DNA from: LSNR01 sp964603325
GTDB taxonomy: Bacteria; Patescibacteriota; Minisyncoccia; Moranbacterales; UBA9337
NCBI GenBank assembly: GCA_964603325.1
Contig: CAZRUH010000042.1
Location: 1 to 5,353 of the forward strand
Reading direction: 5' to 3'
DNA: 5,353 nt
Shown: in pieces, positions 4,482-5,353 of the stretch
Layout: each line of letters opens with the position of its first letter
Numbering within the stretch: position 1 is the first letter of the stretch
Position numbers and translations under genes: made by a program
Notes under the pieces: model-generated
The model's input: only the letters and a program-made list of their open reading frames with translations
Databases searched by the model: none
Told to the model about the DNA's origin: nothing

Positions 4482-5353
4482 ATGAATAATAAAAATCCTT
4501 CTATTGCCGTTATAATTTTAGGATATAATGATGAGAAAAATTTAAAAGATACTTTTAACTCAGTTTTAAATCAATCTTACCAAAACTACGAAACAATTTA
4601 TATAGATAATAATTCAAAAGATAATTCTTTTGAATTTGTTAAAAAAAATTATCCGCAAGTAAAATTATTTAAAAATAAGAAAAATCTCGGCTATGCCGGA
4701 GCCTATAAAAAAATACTTGATGAAATGTTTGTAAACAATGCCATGGGGGAACACTTTGATGCTGTCATTCTTTTAAACTCTGATGTTATTGTAGATTATA
4801 GTTGGCTAAAGGAATTAATTAAATCATCTTTCGCCGATAAAAAAATAGCTTTGGCGCAACCAAAAATATTTTTACACCAAAATAGCAACAAAACCGAGCT
4901 AATAAATACTTTTGGAAATGAAATAAATTATCTTGGTTTTGGTTTCTGCGGAAACTATAAACAAAAAGATTTTTCAAAAATTAAAGAAGATAAAGAAATC
5001 ACTTGTGCCAGCGGTTGCAGTTTGCTAATCAAAAAAAATGCCTATTTAAATTCTCTTGACGGATTAGATGACAAATTTTTTGCTTACTTGGAAGACCAAG
5101 ACCTAAGTTGGCGATTGAAAATGCAAGGCTATAAAATTGTTCTTTCCGCAAAATCAATTATGTGGCACAAATATATTTTTCAAAAAAACGAACGCAACAA
5201 ATGGAAGTTTTATATGTTGGAAAGAAATCGTTTATTTTTCATTTTCAAAAACTATCAAACAAAAACCATTATTTTAATACTACCAATATTCTTATTTATG
5301 GAAATTGGTATTCTTCTGGATTCTATAGTAAAAAGATATTTTATAGACAAAAT
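4482..5353 (+). CDS. GT2 family glycosyltransferase, rhamnosyltransferase-like (cut by right edge)
   Basis: The frame opens with ATG one base after the DUF2304 stop and stays open for 290 codons to the window edge. It has the layout of GT2 enzymes that build surface polysaccharides: AVIILGYND near the start (9-17), YIDNNSKDNS (40-49) with the nucleotide-binding Asp D42, NLGYAGAYKK (68-77), LLNSDV (97-102) with the metal-site Asp D101, CASGCSLLI (175-183), and the acceptor and catalytic block FFAYLEDQDLSWRL (199-212) followed by GYKIVLSAKSIMWHKY (216-231). Residues 263-279 form a hydrophobic helix, suggesting a membrane association at the C-terminus as in many relatives, but the end is not visible. 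Rhamnosyltransferase naming is a family default, and the true sugar is unknown. It is the third gene of a tight operon with no visible Shine-Dalgarno, probably for surface glycan or glycolipid assembly. Confidence 0.93.
   Translation, partial: MNNKNPSIAVIILGYNDEKNLKDTFNSVLNQSYQNYETIYIDNNSKDNSFEFVKKNYPQVKLFKNKKNLGYAGAYKKILDEMFVNNAMGEHFDAVILLNSDVIVDYSWLKELIKSSFADKKIALAQPKIFLHQNSNKTELINTFGNEINYLGFGFCGNYKQKDFSKIKEDKEITCASGCSLLIKKNAYLNSLDGLDDKFFAYLEDQDLSWRLKMQGYKIVLSAKSIMWHKYIFQKNERNKWKFYMLERNRLFFIFKNYQTKTIILILPIFLFMEIGILLDSIVKRYFIDK

Noticed and set aside
1..5353. Alternative genetic code (UGA as glycine, as in some Patescibacteria)
   Set aside because: No gene here contains an in-frame TGA, glycines use GGN codons, and all reading frames end normally at TAA or TAG, so nothing supports recoding.
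1..5353. Mobile elements, CRISPR array, tRNA or rRNA
   Set aside because: No transposase, terminal inverted repeats, regularly spaced repeats, cloverleaf or rRNA-like segment was found on either strand by reading.

Overview
This 5.35 kb, very AT-rich window looks like chromosome from a small-genome bacterium, most likely a member of the Candidate Phyla Radiation (Patescibacteria, Parcubacteria-like). That placement is an inference from the short EF-Ts, the lysine-rich tails on S2 and L31, the tight gene packing, the weak or absent Shine-Dalgarno sites and the gene neighbourhood. No rRNA or marker gene tree supports it here. All readable genes use the standard code. The stops are TAA or TAG, and no in-frame TGA recoding is seen.

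Left half (minus strand, read from about 2660 down to 1): a translation operon with rpsB (ribosomal protein S2), tsf (short-form EF-Ts), ricT (PSP1-domain, cysteine-rich RicT/YaaT family) and the start of an unidentified single-pass membrane protein that runs off the left edge. The rpsB mRNA should have a leader of about 140 nt. In it, one 12-nt segment can pair either with a site just upstream of the ribosome binding site or with the Shine-Dalgarno itself, which is a candidate translational switch.

Centre (2484-2748): a divergent control region. The rpsB promoter (minus) and the rpmE promoter (plus) use the same 7 bp for their -35 hexamers, so they should compete for RNA polymerase. A 13-bp motif near each -10 is repeated in inverted orientation.

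Right half (plus strand): rpmE (L31, zinc-ribbon form) ends in a clear intrinsic terminator, followed by a second perfect hairpin. An AT-rich gap of about 345 bp with no convincing gene comes next. Then a tightly packed surface-glycan type operon begins: a soluble dolichyl-phosphate-mannose-synthase-like GT2 enzyme, a small three-helix DUF2304 membrane protein, and a second GT2 glycosyltransferase that is cut by the right edge. The first two look like an enzyme plus membrane-anchor pair, which would make a polyprenyl-phosphate-linked sugar for a downstream glycan.

No mobile element, CRISPR array, tRNA or rRNA was seen.
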